Below are positions 38,675-49,494 of a DNA stretch of 64,000 nucleotides, in pieces. Below the pieces are notes generated by a model. That model did not search any database, was not told where the DNA came from, and saw only the letters and a program-made list of their open reading frames with translations. Positions within the stretch are counted from its first letter, which is position 1. Each line of letters starts with the position of its first letter. A program made the translations under genes and the position numbers. This stretch comes from Flavobacterium sp. 140616W15 (GTDB lineage: Bacteria; Bacteroidota; Bacteroidia; Flavobacteriales; Flavobacteriaceae), in contig NZ_CP033068.1 of assembly GCF_003668995.1 (NCBI RefSeq), forward strand, positions 1-64,000, read 5' to 3'.

Positions 38675-40029
38675 ATGAAAGTTAAATTCATTGGTGGTGC
38701 GGGAACTGTTACGGGCTCTAAAACATTAATTGAGAGTAATGGTGTTAGGATTTTAATTGATTGCGGACAGTTTCAAGGGATAAAACCTTTACGAGAACTT
38801 AATTGGGAGCCTTTGTCGGTTGAGCCTTCAACTATAGATTTTGTATTACTTACCCATGGGCACTTAGATCATTGTGGTTTGTTACCAAGATTGGTGTATC
38901 AGGGGTTTAAAGGAAAGATATATTGTTCAGGTCCAACAAAAGAAATAGCTAAACTTATTCTTTTAGACAGTGCAAAGATTCAGGAAGAAGAGGCAAATAA
39001 GGCCAACGAAGAGCAATATTCAAGTCATGAAATTGCAGAACCGCTTTATACGGTAGATCAGGCTAAGAAAGTTTTTCCACTTTTTAGAGTAGTCAAAATT
39101 AATGAACCCTTTCTTCTAGAAACAGATATTTCAGCAGTTTTTTCTACTGCAGGACATATTATGGGAGCGTGTAGTATTGCGTTGACAGTTGAGAAAAAAA
39201 CGTTAGTTTTTTCAGGAGATATTGGTCGAGATGATGATGTATTATTGTTTCCTCCTGAAAAACCCCAAAAAGGAGATTATATATTTTTAGAAAGCACATA
39301 CGGAAACCGATTGCATCCTGATACAGATCCAAAAGAAGAGCTTGAGAAGCATATTAATACTACTTTCCAGAAAAAAGGAACGGTAATTATCCCCAGTTTT
39401 GCTGTAGAACGAGCACAGAGTATTATGTTCTTATTATGGCAACTAAAGAAGGAAAATCGGATTCCGAATATCCCATATATTATAGATACCCCCATGGGAA
39501 TTAGTGCTCTGGAAATATTTATTAATAATAAAGAATGGCATAAACTTACGATGGAGGAATGCATAGGAATGTCTAAAATGTTTTCTTTAGTCTCGGATTA
39601 TCAGGAAACAATGGATGTTATTTATAACAAAAGTCCAAAAGTTATTATTGCGGCGAGCGGAATGGCTACAGGAGGAAGAGTTTTGAATTATTTTGAGCAT
39701 TATATAGGAATGCGAGAAACTACAGTAATTATTGTAGGTTACCAAGCTGAAGGGACTCGTGGTAGGAAATTATTAGAAGGTGCGGATGAGATTAAAATAC
39801 GTGGAAAATATTTTCCAGTTAAAGCAAAAATTTTAGAAATAGGAGGGCTTTCGGCTCATGGAGATCAGGATGATTTACTTGCATGGCTTTCTGTATTAGA
39901 TAATAAACCTAAAAAAGTTTTTTGGTTCATGGAGAAAATGTTCCAGCAGATGCTCTTCGTATAAAAATTAAAGAGAAATATGGTTTCAATTGTGTTATTC
40001 CTTTGATGGGGCAGGAGTTTGAATTATAA
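38675..40029 (+). CDS. MBL-fold/beta-CASP RNA-processing exonuclease, one homopolymer frameshift
   Basis: About 450 residues. The metallo-beta-lactamase core shows FIGGAGTVTGSKTLI, IDCGQFQG, LTHGHLDHCGLLPRL (HxHxDH), AGHIMGACSI and FSGDIGRDDD. The beta-CASP region shows STYGNRLH, IPSFAVERAQ, ASGMATGGRVLNYF, VGYQAEGTRGRKL and LSAHGDQDDL. This places it with CPSF73-like bacterial RNases. The T run at 39918-39923 has lost one base; adding it gives FLVHGENVPADALRIKIKEKYGFNCVIPLMGQEFEL and a stop at 40027-40029. Start at 38675 (MKVKFIGG). It probably acts in RNA decay or maturation. Confidence 0.9.
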
Positions 40030-40102
40030 AAAAAGTAATTTTTAATTTTTTAACAAGAATTTCATTTGTGTAATTGATTATAATGCTAATTTTACAAACG
40101 AT

Positions 40103-40504
40103 ATGAATATAAAAAGATGTACTAGTTTGTTTTTAGCATTTCTACTATTGGTCTCCAATGTAGGATTAGCTTTTGATGTACATTATTGTGGAGGTAAGCT
40201 AGCCTCGATTTCATTGAATAAAACTTTAGAAGCACCTCCAGTTAAGAAATGTTGTGAGATTGCTACCAAAAAGAAAGCATCATGCTGTAAGGATAAAGTA
40301 GTTCATTTTGAGAAAAAATCAGATACAGCTACTATTAAAACATTTTTATTTCAGCTTGATTTCCCTTTTACCTTTCAAGAATTTAAAGCAGTTGTTTTTT
40401 TATTTATTCCAAAATTTAAGAGCAAACAGTTAAACACTTATTATAGCGATGCTCATGCACCTCCGCTATTTAAGCTCTATCAACAATATATATTTTACGC
40501 CTGA
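40103..40504 (+). CDS. HYC_CC_PP family exported protein
   Basis: 133 residues with a signal peptide (MNIKRCTSLFLAFLLLVSNVGLAFD). The name-giving motifs occur in order: VHYCGGKLASISL, KKCCE, ASCCKDK and AHAPPLFKLY. The CC pairs and His are likely metal ligands. It is the first gene of a set with a TonB receptor and an HMA protein, a recurrent Bacteroidetes arrangement that suggests extracytoplasmic handling of copper or another soft metal. The function is not established. Confidence 0.85.
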   Translation: MNIKRCTSLFLAFLLLVSNVGLAFDVHYCGGKLASISLNKTLEAPPVKKCCEIATKKKASCCKDKVVHFEKKSDTATIKTFLFQLDFPFTFQEFKAVVFLFIPKFKSKQLNTYYSDAHAPPLFKLYQQYIFYA

Positions 40505-40576
40505 TTTTAATGTTTTTTAAAGTCAAACCATTTGTTATGGTTTGAATCTATTTATTTAAATATTAAAATTATACTC

Positions 40577-42583
40577 ATGAAAAAAAATATAGCATTTTTC
40601 GCTATGCTTTTACTTTGTATTCCTGCTCTTGCTCAAGAGAATTTGGACGAAGTAAAAATTGTAAAGAAGCAAAAAGGAATTAAAAAATCATATACTCTTA
40701 CAGGAAATACGTCACTTATAACAAGTAAAGAATTGCTTAAAGCTGCTTGTTGTAATCTGGCCGAAAGTTTCGAAACAAATCCATCTATTGATGTAAGCTT
40801 TTCGGATGCGTTAACTGGAACAAAACAAATTAAAATGCTGGGGCTTACGAGTCCGTATTTGATGATTACCGAAGAAAATGTTCCTTCTGTTCGAGGGGCT
40901 TCTCAAGCCTATGGATTATCATTTACCCCTGGAACTTGGGTTGAAAGTATCCAGATTACCAAAGGTGCAGGTAGTGTTGTAAATGGGTATGAAAGTATCT
41001 CGGGACAAATAAATACTGAGTTGTTAAAACCAATGAATGATATCCCATTTTTCTTAAATGCATATGGTTCTACTGATTCTCGTTTCGAATTAAACACTCA
41101 TTTTACTAAGCAGCTTTCTGATAAATGGGCAACAAGTTTATTAGTTCATGGTAATGCACGAGTTGCAAAAACAGATATGAACGATGATGGGTTTTTGGAT
41201 AATCCATTAGGGAAACAAATCAATATTTTGAACCGTTATCAATATACGAATGCTGAGAAAGGCTGGGTTGGTTTTGTTAATCTTAGATACATGAATGATA
41301 AAAAGCAAACTGGCGAGCTAGATTTTGATAAGGATCGTGATAAAGGGACAACGAATTATTGGGGGTCAGAAATTAACACGGAACGAATTGATGTAGCTAC
41401 TAAAATTGGTTATGTTTTTCCAGATATGCCTTATCAGAGTATTGGTTTTCAGAATGCGTTTAATAGTCACAATCAGAGATCTTATTTTGGTTTAAATCAA
41501 TATGATATCAAACAGAATAGTTACTATTCTAATTTGATTTTTAATTCAATTATTGATAACACTAAGAATAAATTTGCTGCAGGGTTAAATTTTACATACG
41601 ATCAATATCAGGAGTTTGTAAATGTAAATGATTATAGCCGAATCGATAATTCTGTTGGAGCTTTCTTTGAATATACATATGATAACACGGATAATTTTAG
41701 TGTTATTTTAGGAGGGAGAATTGATAATCATAATCGTTTAGGGACTTTTGTAACTCCACGTTTACATGTACGATATAATCCTTGGGAGAAAGCAGTTTTG
41801 AGATTTTCAGCAGGAAGAGGGAAGCGTTCTGCTAATGTTTTTGCTGAAAATCAACAATTGTTTGCTAGTTCAAGAGTGTTTTCTATTTTGGATAATAACG
41901 GAAAAATTTATGGAATGAATCCGGAAATTGCTTGGAATTACGGATTGAGTTTTTCGCAAAAGTTTTCTCTTTTTAATAAGCATGCCGAAGTGGTTTTTGA
42001 TTTATACAGAACTGATTTCCAGAATCAGGTTGTTGTAGATGTAATGCAAAGCCCGCAAGAAGTTCTGTTTTATAATTTAAATGGGAAATCATATGCTAAT
42101 AGTTTACAAGTTGAATTTAACTATGAATTACTAAAGAATTTTAATTTCCGTTCAGCTTATAAATATTATGATATTCGAACCGATTATTTATCTGGAAATT
42201 TTGAAAGACCATTACAAGCAAAACATCGTTTTTTTGGTAATCTAGAATACGAAACTAATCTTGTTGATGGAAAACAATGGAAAATAGATTATACTTTTAA
42301 TTGGATTGGAGAGCAACAATTGCCAAATACAGCTTCAAATCCAGAGAAAGATAGATTGCCTGAGTTTTCACCTTCGTATTCTTTAATGAATGCACAAGTA
42401 ACAAGAGTCTTCTCTGATGTTTTTGAAGTGTATGTAGGAGGGGAGAATATTGGGAATTACCGACAAAACAAAGCGATTTTAGGTAGTGACAATCCGTTTG
42501 GACCAAATTTTGACGCATCGATTGTATATGCTCCAGTTTTTGGACAAATGTATTACGCGGGATTACGTTTTAAAATAAAATAA
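40577..42583 (+). CDS. TonB-dependent receptor of a metal-associated cluster
   Basis: About 668 residues from MKKNIAFFAMLLLCIPALAQ (signal peptide). There is no STN or carboxypeptidase-like domain; the plug starts soon after (NLDEVKIVKKQKG, then SLITSKELLKAACCNLAESFETNPSIDVSFSDALTGTKQIKMLGL). The AACCNLAESF motif is typical of receptors next to HYC_CC_PP and HMA genes. The barrel ends with GQMYYAGLRFKIK. The receptor probably imports a metal or metallophore; the identity is not shown by sequence. It lies 72 bases after the HYC_CC_PP gene. Confidence 0.92.
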   Translation: MKKNIAFFAMLLLCIPALAQENLDEVKIVKKQKGIKKSYTLTGNTSLITSKELLKAACCNLAESFETNPSIDVSFSDALTGTKQIKMLGLTSPYLMITEENVPSVRGASQAYGLSFTPGTWVESIQITKGAGSVVNGYESISGQINTELLKPMNDIPFFLNAYGSTDSRFELNTHFTKQLSDKWATSLLVHGNARVAKTDMNDDGFLDNPLGKQINILNRYQYTNAEKGWVGFVNLRYMNDKKQTGELDFDKDRDKGTTNYWGSEINTERIDVATKIGYVFPDMPYQSIGFQNAFNSHNQRSYFGLNQYDIKQNSYYSNLIFNSIIDNTKNKFAAGLNFTYDQYQEFVNVNDYSRIDNSVGAFFEYTYDNTDNFSVILGGRIDNHNRLGTFVTPRLHVRYNPWEKAVLRFSAGRGKRSANVFAENQQLFASSRVFSILDNNGKIYGMNPEIAWNYGLSFSQKFSLFNKHAEVVFDLYRTDFQNQVVVDVMQSPQEVLFYNLNGKSYANSLQVEFNYELLKNFNFRSAYKYYDIRTDYLSGNFERPLQAKHRFFGNLEYETNLVDGKQWKIDYTFNWIGEQQLPNTASNPEKDRLPEFSPSYSLMNAQVTRVFSDVFEVYVGGENIGNYRQNKAILGSDNPFGPNFDASIVYAPVFGQMYYAGLRFKIK

Positions 42584-42667
42584 AAAAACTTAAATAAATT
42601 TAATAAACCTTTAAAATAAAGCAAAATGAAACCGAAGACTCACGAATTCCAAAAAAAGAATAGAAAA

Positions 42668-43015
42668 ATGATGAATAAGAATGTAATAATAGTTCTACTG
42701 CTTACTTTTTTCTCATTTGCTGCTCAGGCACAAGATAAAAAGAATAAAAATGCAAAGTATGATACAGAGGTAAATGGTAATTGCGAGGATTGTAAAAAAC
42801 GAATAGAAAAAGCAGCTTTTAGTGTTTCGGGAGTGAAATCGGCAACATGGGATATTGGTACGCATAAACTAAATTTAATCCTGAATGAAGAGAAAACTTC
42901 TCTTGTAGATGTAAAAAATGCTATTGCTAAAGTAGGTCATGATACTGATGCTGCGAAGACTACACAAGATGTTTATGATGGACTTCCTGCGTGCTGTCAA
43001 TATGAAAGAAAATAA
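42668..43015 (+). CDS. exported heavy-metal-associated (HMA) domain protein
   Basis: 115 residues from MMNKNVIIVLLLTFFSFAAQAQ (signal peptide; a longer ATG start at 42626 would put charged residues in front). The single HMA fold has the metal site NGNCEDCKKRIEKAAFSVSGVKSATWDIGTHKLNLILNEEKTSLVDVKNAIAKVGHDT and a second Cys pair near the end (LPACCQYERK). It is probably a periplasmic copper-type chaperone working with the receptor encoded 84 bases upstream. Confidence 0.9.
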   Translation: MMNKNVIIVLLLTFFSFAAQAQDKKNKNAKYDTEVNGNCEDCKKRIEKAAFSVSGVKSATWDIGTHKLNLILNEEKTSLVDVKNAIAKVGHDTDAAKTTQDVYDGLPACCQYERK

Positions 43016-43146
43016 TATTGATGCTTAACTGAGGGTTGGGGCTTTTTTTAGCGTTAATAAAACTTTAAAATATCCCAATTTATTGTGGTTAAACTAATTT
43101 ATTATTACTTTCACCAACTTATAAATTTAACGAATAAATCGCTTAT

Positions 43147-43829
43147 ATGAATAATTTTGATTGGACTCAATTAATTAATCCAGAGTTTTATATTACCCTT
43201 ACCTTAGGTGGAGTTCAAATTGGTTTATACATTGTTATATTTATAGTTTTTGCCGAAACAGGACTTTTTGCAGGTTTCTTTTTACCTGGTGATAGCTTAC
43301 TTTTTTAGCTGGAATTTATAGCCGTGAATTAATTCAGAACATGGTTTATATAGAAAATGATTTTATAAATGTTTTTCTTCTTTCTTTAATGGTAGCTATT
43401 TCAGGAATTTTAGGTAATATGACTGGATATTGGTTTGGAGCCAAAAGCGGTTATTATTTATTTAAAAAAGAAGATACTTTTTGGTTTAAGAAGAAATACT
43501 TATTGCAGTCAAAAGATTTCTTTGAAAAATATGGAGGTAAAGCTATAATCTATGCACGTTTTTTACCAATTTTTAGAACATTTGCACCTATAGTTGCAGG
43601 AATTGTGTCTATGGATAAAAAGAAATTTATGTTTTATAATATATTAAGTTCATTTTTATGGGCTTTTATCTTAATCTTTTCAGGACATTACCTCTATGGG
43701 ATATTTTTGAAACAAGGAGTTGATTTGAAGCAACATATCGAATACATTATTATAATTATTGTTATCATAACGACTTTTCCAGTTTTAATGAAGTTACTAA
43801 AGAAAAGACCGGCAGATAAAATAGAGTAG
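43147..43829 (+). CDS. DedA family membrane protein, one homopolymer frameshift
   Basis: About 227 residues. The first part (MNNFDWTQLINPEFYITLTL, then FAETGLFAGFFLPGDSLLF) and the second (LAGIYSRELIQNMV..GNMTGYWFGAKSGYYLF, YGGKAIIYARFLPIFRTFAPIVAGIVSM) are joined by adding one T to the run at 43301-43306. Motifs ETGLFAGFFLPGD and ARFLPIFRTFAPIVAG are diagnostic of DedA/SNARE-associated proteins, which are linked to undecaprenyl-phosphate or phospholipid flipping. The real start is the ATG at 43147. A strong terminator follows. Confidence 0.9.
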
Positions 43830-43842
43830 TAGATGTTTAAAT

Positions 43843-43875
43843 AAAAAATCCGAAGTTATACACTTCGGATTTTTT
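43843..43875 (+). terminator. terminator downstream of dedA
   Basis: A 13-bp perfect stem, AAAAAATCCGAAG/CTTCGGATTTTTT (43843-43855 with 43863-43875), 7-nt loop. Confidence 0.92.
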
Positions 43876-44067
43876 ATTTCTATATTTTGTCAGGGACAAT
43901 TGGGTTGTTCATTATATGGTAATCTGTTTGATTGCTACTTAGATTATCTTTCTTGACAGTATAAAAGAGATTGCATTACAACAGGCTATTTAGTTGTGTT
44001 TTGAGCTAAATAGTTGTTTTTAAAATATAGAAATAAAAGGGAAATAGATTTTCAAATCAAAGCAAAA

Positions 44068-44099
44068 AAAATCCGAAGCTATGAAAAACTTCGGATTTT
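44068..44099 (-). terminator. terminator downstream of groEL
   Basis: AAAATCCGAAG/CTTCGGATTTT (44068-44078 with 44089-44099), followed on the - strand by TTTTTTTGC. The stem core is identical to the dedA terminator 200 bases away. Confidence 0.88.
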
Positions 44100-44126
44100 A
44101 TTTTTAGACTTAAGTCTGGAATAGTA

Positions 44127-45769
<1,643 letters not shown>

Positions 45770-45827
45770 TTAAGGTTTGAGTTGTTTCAGGTTTTACCTG
45801 ATACTTAATTCTAGAGACTTATGCTTT

Positions 45828-46103
45828 TTAGATTATCGCTAAGATATCGTCCTCACGCATAATCAAATAATCAGTTCCTTCATGTTTTAATTCAGTCCCT
45901 GCATATTTACCATAAAGTACTGTATCTCCAATTTTAACAGTCATAGTATGGTCTTTAGTACCATTTCCTACAGCTACAACAGTCCCTTTTTGCGGTTTTT
46001 CTTTGGCAGTATCTGGAATAAAAATCCCTGACGCAGTTTTAGTCTCTGCTGCAACTGGCTCAATAAGTACGCGATCTGAAAGCGGTTTAATGTTTAAAGT
46101 CAT
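45828..46103 (-). CDS. groS: co-chaperonin GroES
   Basis: 91 residues. [88 protein letters not shown] is a complete GroES with the mobile loop ([11 protein letters not shown]). It is the first gene of the groES-groEL operon. No CIRCE element is present upstream; a sigma-54-like TGGCAC element is. Confidence 0.98.
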   Translation of the reverse strand: MTLNIKPLSDRVLIEPVAAETKTASGIFIPDTAKEKPQKGTVVAVGNGTKDHTMTVKIGDTVLYGKYAGTELKHEGTDYLIMREDDILAII

Positions 46104-46150
46104 GATTTTATAATTATGTTATGTTTATAATTTTTGTTTGTTTATAAACT

Positions 46151-46166
46151 TTCAGAAACTGTGCCA
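46151..46166 (-). promoter_or_regulatory. possible sigma-54-type promoter upstream of groES
   Basis: On the - strand TGGCACAGTTTCTGAA has a perfect -24 half (TGGCAC). The -12 half reads CTGAA, where TTGCA is expected, so GA replaces GC at the correct spacing. It lies 48 bases upstream of the groES ATG. This is a tentative call. Confidence 0.35.
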
Positions 46167-46195
46167 CCTTGAATAAACTGACATTATTTCTTATA

Positions 46196-46227
46196 AAAAA
46201 TGCCAGCTTTGACAGGCTGGCATTTTT
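46196..46227. terminator. terminator between secG and groES
   Basis: A 12-bp perfect stem, AAAAATGCCAGC/GCTGGCATTTTT (46196-46207 with 46216-46227), 8-nt loop, downstream of secG on the - strand. Confidence 0.9.
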
Positions 46228-46246
46228 GTATTCTATAAAGAATGTA

Positions 46247-46588
46247 TTATTTTGCTGGGTTAGTCGCAGCAGGTGTTTCTTGAACTGGAGCAGCAGGCGT
46301 TGTGCTTGGAGCTGTAGTAGCAGATTTCTCGATAAGTTTAGATTCTACATCACTTAAAGATCCTGTGAAACTTAAACTAGAAAGCAAGATTAATGCAATT
46401 AAGATTGTTGCTAATGTCCAAGTACTTTTGTCTAAAAAGTCAGTTGTTTTTTGTACACCACCTAACATTTGAGATCCACTAATTGTTGAAGATAATCCTC
46501 CACCTTTAGGGTTTTGAACCATGATTACTACGATCAATAGAAAACAAACTATTGTGATTAAAACTAAAAAAATTGAAAATGTGCTCAT
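46247..46588 (-). CDS. secG: preprotein translocase subunit SecG
   Basis: 113 residues with two TM segments (FSIFLVLITIVCFLLIVVIMV and TWTLATILIALILLSSLSF) separated by the conserved cytoplasmic loop QNPKGGGLSSTISGSQMLGGVQKTTDFLDKSTW. A Pro/Ala/Thr-rich tail follows, common in Bacteroidetes SecG. It supports SecYE protein export. It starts three bases after the stop of the TPR gene, so the two are co-translated. Confidence 0.93.
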   Translation of the reverse strand: MSTFSIFLVLITIVCFLLIVVIMVQNPKGGGLSSTISGSQMLGGVQKTTDFLDKSTWTLATILIALILLSSLSFTGSLSDVESKLIEKSATTAPSTTPAAPVQETPAATNPAK

Positions 46589-46591
46589 TGT

Positions 46592-47555
46592 TTAATTATT
46601 ATTGTTATTTTGTTGTAATGTCTTAATATCCGATATACGGTCTGCAAAGAAACTAATTTTTTCTGGATATTTCAAAATTAATATTTCATATGCTTGTATT
46701 GCTTTAGTGTATTTTTTTGTTCTAAATATACCTTAGCCAAAGTCTCAGTCATTAAGTAAGAATTGTCATCTCTATTGATGTCTATCTGAATGTTAGCAGC
46801 AACTGTTGTAGTAGATTTTACAGGAGAAATTTTTGGACTAGTTTCGATGAATTTATCGATTAATTCCGCTTTTTTCTTTTTTCTTCGTTGATTTCGATTA
46901 AAGAATTGTCTATTTCAATAGGAGGAACTTCTTGTTTTTCTTCTTTGTTTTCTTTCTTCTTTTCCTCTTTTCGTTCAATAGGTTCTGTTCTAGAAAGTTG
47001 AAGCCATTCTTGGAAGGAATGTTTTTCTTTTGCAGAAAAATCCAGAGGTTTTCCTAATTCTAGATTTTGTTCTGCAATTTCTATGGCCTGTTCTGTAGTT
47101 TCTAAATTTACTTCGATAGTAGGAATTGAAGCTTCTTTTATAGAAGTAAGGATAGATTGTTCGATAGGATCTATAATTTTTATAGGTTCTACTTTTTCTA
47201 TCACTTCTATTGTTTCGTCTTCAATTAGAACTTCAGGTAAAAGATGTTCGCTATCAATAACATTTATATCCAAAAGAGCTAAAGCTTTCTTGTCGTAATA
47301 TTCTTTTTGAATGGTTGAAAAAGTTTCAGATGTTATAAAGTCAAATAAAATAGCTCTATCTGTTGTATGTGCAGCAGTAACTTTTAAGGCATAATTATAC
47401 TTAAAACTGTTTTGACTATAAAGTCCTTTTAATCGCAATGCTCTTGCACTTTGGAAATAAGGAAATTCATTCAATACATTACCTAATTCATCCGTTTGCT
47501 TTTCGGAAATAGCATCGGGTCTATTTATTAGGTAAGTATAATCGTTAACATTCAT
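46592..47555 (-). CDS. tetratricopeptide-repeat protein, two homopolymer frameshifts
   Basis: About 321 residues. The N-terminal part (MNVNDYTYLINRPDAISEKQTDELGNVLNEFPYFQSARALRLKGLY) is typical of a flavobacterial protein encoded upstream of secG. A charged linker rich in Glu/Lys/Ile follows. Restoring one A at 46870-46882 and one in the T run at 46712-46718 adds a C-terminal TPR (TETLAKVYLEQKKYTKAIQAYEILILKYPEKISFFADRISDIKTLQ). It is probably cytoplasmic. Its exact role is unknown; its place between lptE and secG is conserved, which suggests a link to envelope biogenesis. Confidence 0.75.
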
Positions 47556-47650
47556 TATATTCTGTTATTTAATCGTTTAAATTGTTTATTTGTATACTCG
47601 TCTTTTTTTGAATCGAATTAACGATTAACCAATTAAACGAATTAACCTTT

Positions 47651-48154
47651 TTACCATTTTGCTAATGACTCATTAAATATATCTTGGGTAATACGGTCAA
47701 GAATTTCTTTTATAGCTGTATCTTTTATTGGCCCTATAAGTTGATCTCGTGCCGGGTAGTCATAATAAAATTCGAATGATTTTTCAAAATCATCTGTTTC
47801 TTTCTTTCTATTAGTGAATCGTACGTTTACACGAATTTTTAATCTGTTTTGTGATGCCTGTTGATCTGCAGTTGCAGTCATCGGACTAATTCTGTAATCT
47901 GTAATCTCTCCTTCGTACATTAAATCCGCACCTGAACTCACTAAGTTTAAGTTGGTTTGGTTTTGGATTAAATCTTGTAATTGTAAAGTAAAAGTACGAT
48001 CTAATCCTGGTTCAATTAAATCAGCGTTGTTCTGGAAGTAATTTACTTGAAATGTTTTTGCATCTATTTTACCCGTTCCTGTAAAGTTGTAAACGGAACA
48101 GCTACTAAAAGTAAAAACAATTACAATTATAATTAGGTACTGTATATTTCTCAT
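47651..48154 (-). CDS. lptE: LptE family LPS-assembly lipoprotein
   Basis: 167 residues from MRNIQYLIIIVIVFTFSSC (lipobox Cys). The mature part is YNFTGTGKIDAKTFQVNYFQNNADLIEPGLDRTFTLQLQDLIQNQTNLNLVSSGADLMYEGEITDYRISPMTATADQQASQNRLKIRVNVRFTNRK, the LptE fold with a conserved DY motif and a Lys/Arg-rich strand. It plugs the LptD barrel during LPS insertion in the outer membrane. A longer start at 48175 is possible. It is encoded between a sigma-54 activator and a TPR gene. Confidence 0.88.
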   Translation of the reverse strand: MRNIQYLIIIVIVFTFSSCSVYNFTGTGKIDAKTFQVNYFQNNADLIEPGLDRTFTLQLQDLIQNQTNLNLVSSGADLMYEGEITDYRISPMTATADQQASQNRLKIRVNVRFTNRKKETDDFEKSFEFYYDYPARDQLIGPIKDTAIKEILDRITQDIFNESLAKW

Positions 48155-48223
48155 TTTATTTTTTAAAAGCCCCAAAGGTATTTATTTTAGTTGTCAATTT
48201 TTACACAATTTGAATGTGTTATT

Positions 48224-49483
48224 TTACAAATCAAATTGTTTTATTTTTCTATACAAAGTTCGTTCCGAAATCCCTAGTTCGTCTGCTGCGGCTTTTCGTT
48301 TTCCTTTGTTTTTTTCTAATGATTTTTTAATCATTTCGATTTCTTTTTGCTCCAATCGTAAAACCTCTTCTTCTTCGATTGTTTCTGCAAATAAATAATT
48401 ATCTTCATTAGAAGACTGGTATTGTTCCTCCCGACTAGGAGTGGTCATAACAGCAGTTCTTGGTTCTTCTTCAAAATCAATTTCACTATCATTTTCTTGT
48501 GAACCATATATTTTTTTGATTAAGTTTTTATTGGCTTCTTGTACATTTGCATTACCATTTTGCATTAACTCAAGTGTAAGTTTTTTTAAGTCATGCAAAT
48601 CACTTTTCATGTCAAAAAGAACTTTGTATAAAATCTCTCTTTCGGTATTAAAGTCGCTATCATTTTTCTTCTCATTAATTACGGAAGGTAAATTTGGACC
48701 TTCTGTTGGTAGATAAGATTGTAATGTTGCAAGAGTGATATCCCGATTCGTTTCTAGAACTGAAATTTGCTCGGCTACATTTCGTAATTGACGAACGTTA
48801 CCGTTCCATCTAAATTTTTGTAATAGTTGAACTGCATCATCATCCAGTTTTAATGGAGGCATTTTGTATTTATGAGCAAAATCAGATACGAATTTTCTAA
48901 ACAATAAGTGAATGTCCTCTTTACGCTCACGTAATGGAGGTAAAGTGATTTCAACTGTACTCAGACGGTAGTATAAATCCTCACGGAATTTACCTTTTTC
49001 GATAGCGTTGAATAGGTTTACGTTGGTTGCGGCTACAATTCTTACATTAGTTTTTTGTACTTGTGATGAACCTACTTTTATAAATTCACCATTTTCAAGC
49101 ACACGAAGTAATCTTACTTGTGTTGTTAGTGGTAATTCTCCAACTTCATCCAGGAATATAGTTCCACCATCGGCAACTTCAAAATAACCTTCACGTGTAC
49201 TTGTAGCACCAGTAAAAGCTCCTTTTTCGTGGCCAAATAATTCACTATCAATAGTTCCTTCGGGAATTGCACCACAGTTTACAGCGATATATTTTCCGTG
49301 TTTTCTATGTGAAAGTGAATGTATAATTTTTGGAATACTTTCTTTACCAACACCACTTTCTCCGGTTACCATTACCGAAATATCGGTTGGTGCTACCTGA
49401 ATTGCTTTTTCTATGGCGCGATTAAGCTTAGGATCATTTCCAATAATTTCAAAACGTTGTTTTATAGCTTGAACTGTCTCCAT
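48224..49483 (-). CDS. sigma-54-interacting AAA+ activator, Fis-type, no receiver domain
   Basis: 419 residues. It starts directly with the AAA+ domain: Walker A VTGESGVGKE, the sigma-54 contact loop GAFTGAT, Walker B GGTIFLDEVGE, VRIVAATN, and FREDLYYRLSTVEITLPPLRERKEDI. A linker with NRNVRQLRNVAEQ-type residues and the C-terminal Fis HTH (GKRKAAADELGISERTLYRKIKQF) complete it. No REC or GAF sensor domain is present, so activity must be controlled otherwise. The place upstream of lptE is conserved in Flavobacteria. The next upstream gene is the GxxExxY cassette. Confidence 0.93.
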   Translation of the reverse strand: METVQAIKQRFEIIGNDPKLNRAIEKAIQVAPTDISVMVTGESGVGKESIPKIIHSLSHRKHGKYIAVNCGAIPEGTIDSELFGHEKGAFTGATSTREGYFEVADGGTIFLDEVGELPLTTQVRLLRVLENGEFIKVGSSQVQKTNVRIVAATNVNLFNAIEKGKFREDLYYRLSTVEITLPPLRERKEDIHLLFRKFVSDFAHKYKMPPLKLDDDAVQLLQKFRWNGNVRQLRNVAEQISVLETNRDITLATLQSYLPTEGPNLPSVINEKKNDSDFNTEREILYKVLFDMKSDLHDLKKLTLELMQNGNANVQEANKNLIKKIYGSQENDSEIDFEEEPRTAVMTTPSREEQYQSSNEDNYLFAETIEEEEVLRLEQKEIEMIKKSLEKNKGKRKAAADELGISERTLYRKIKQFDL

Positions 49484-49494
49484 TTATATTTTTG

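Noticed and set aside
43843-44099. Two terminators with the same ATCCGAAG core as a mobile element's ends
   Set aside because: They are ordinary hairpins ending dedA and groEL; the DNA between them (190 bases) has no gene and no other end features.
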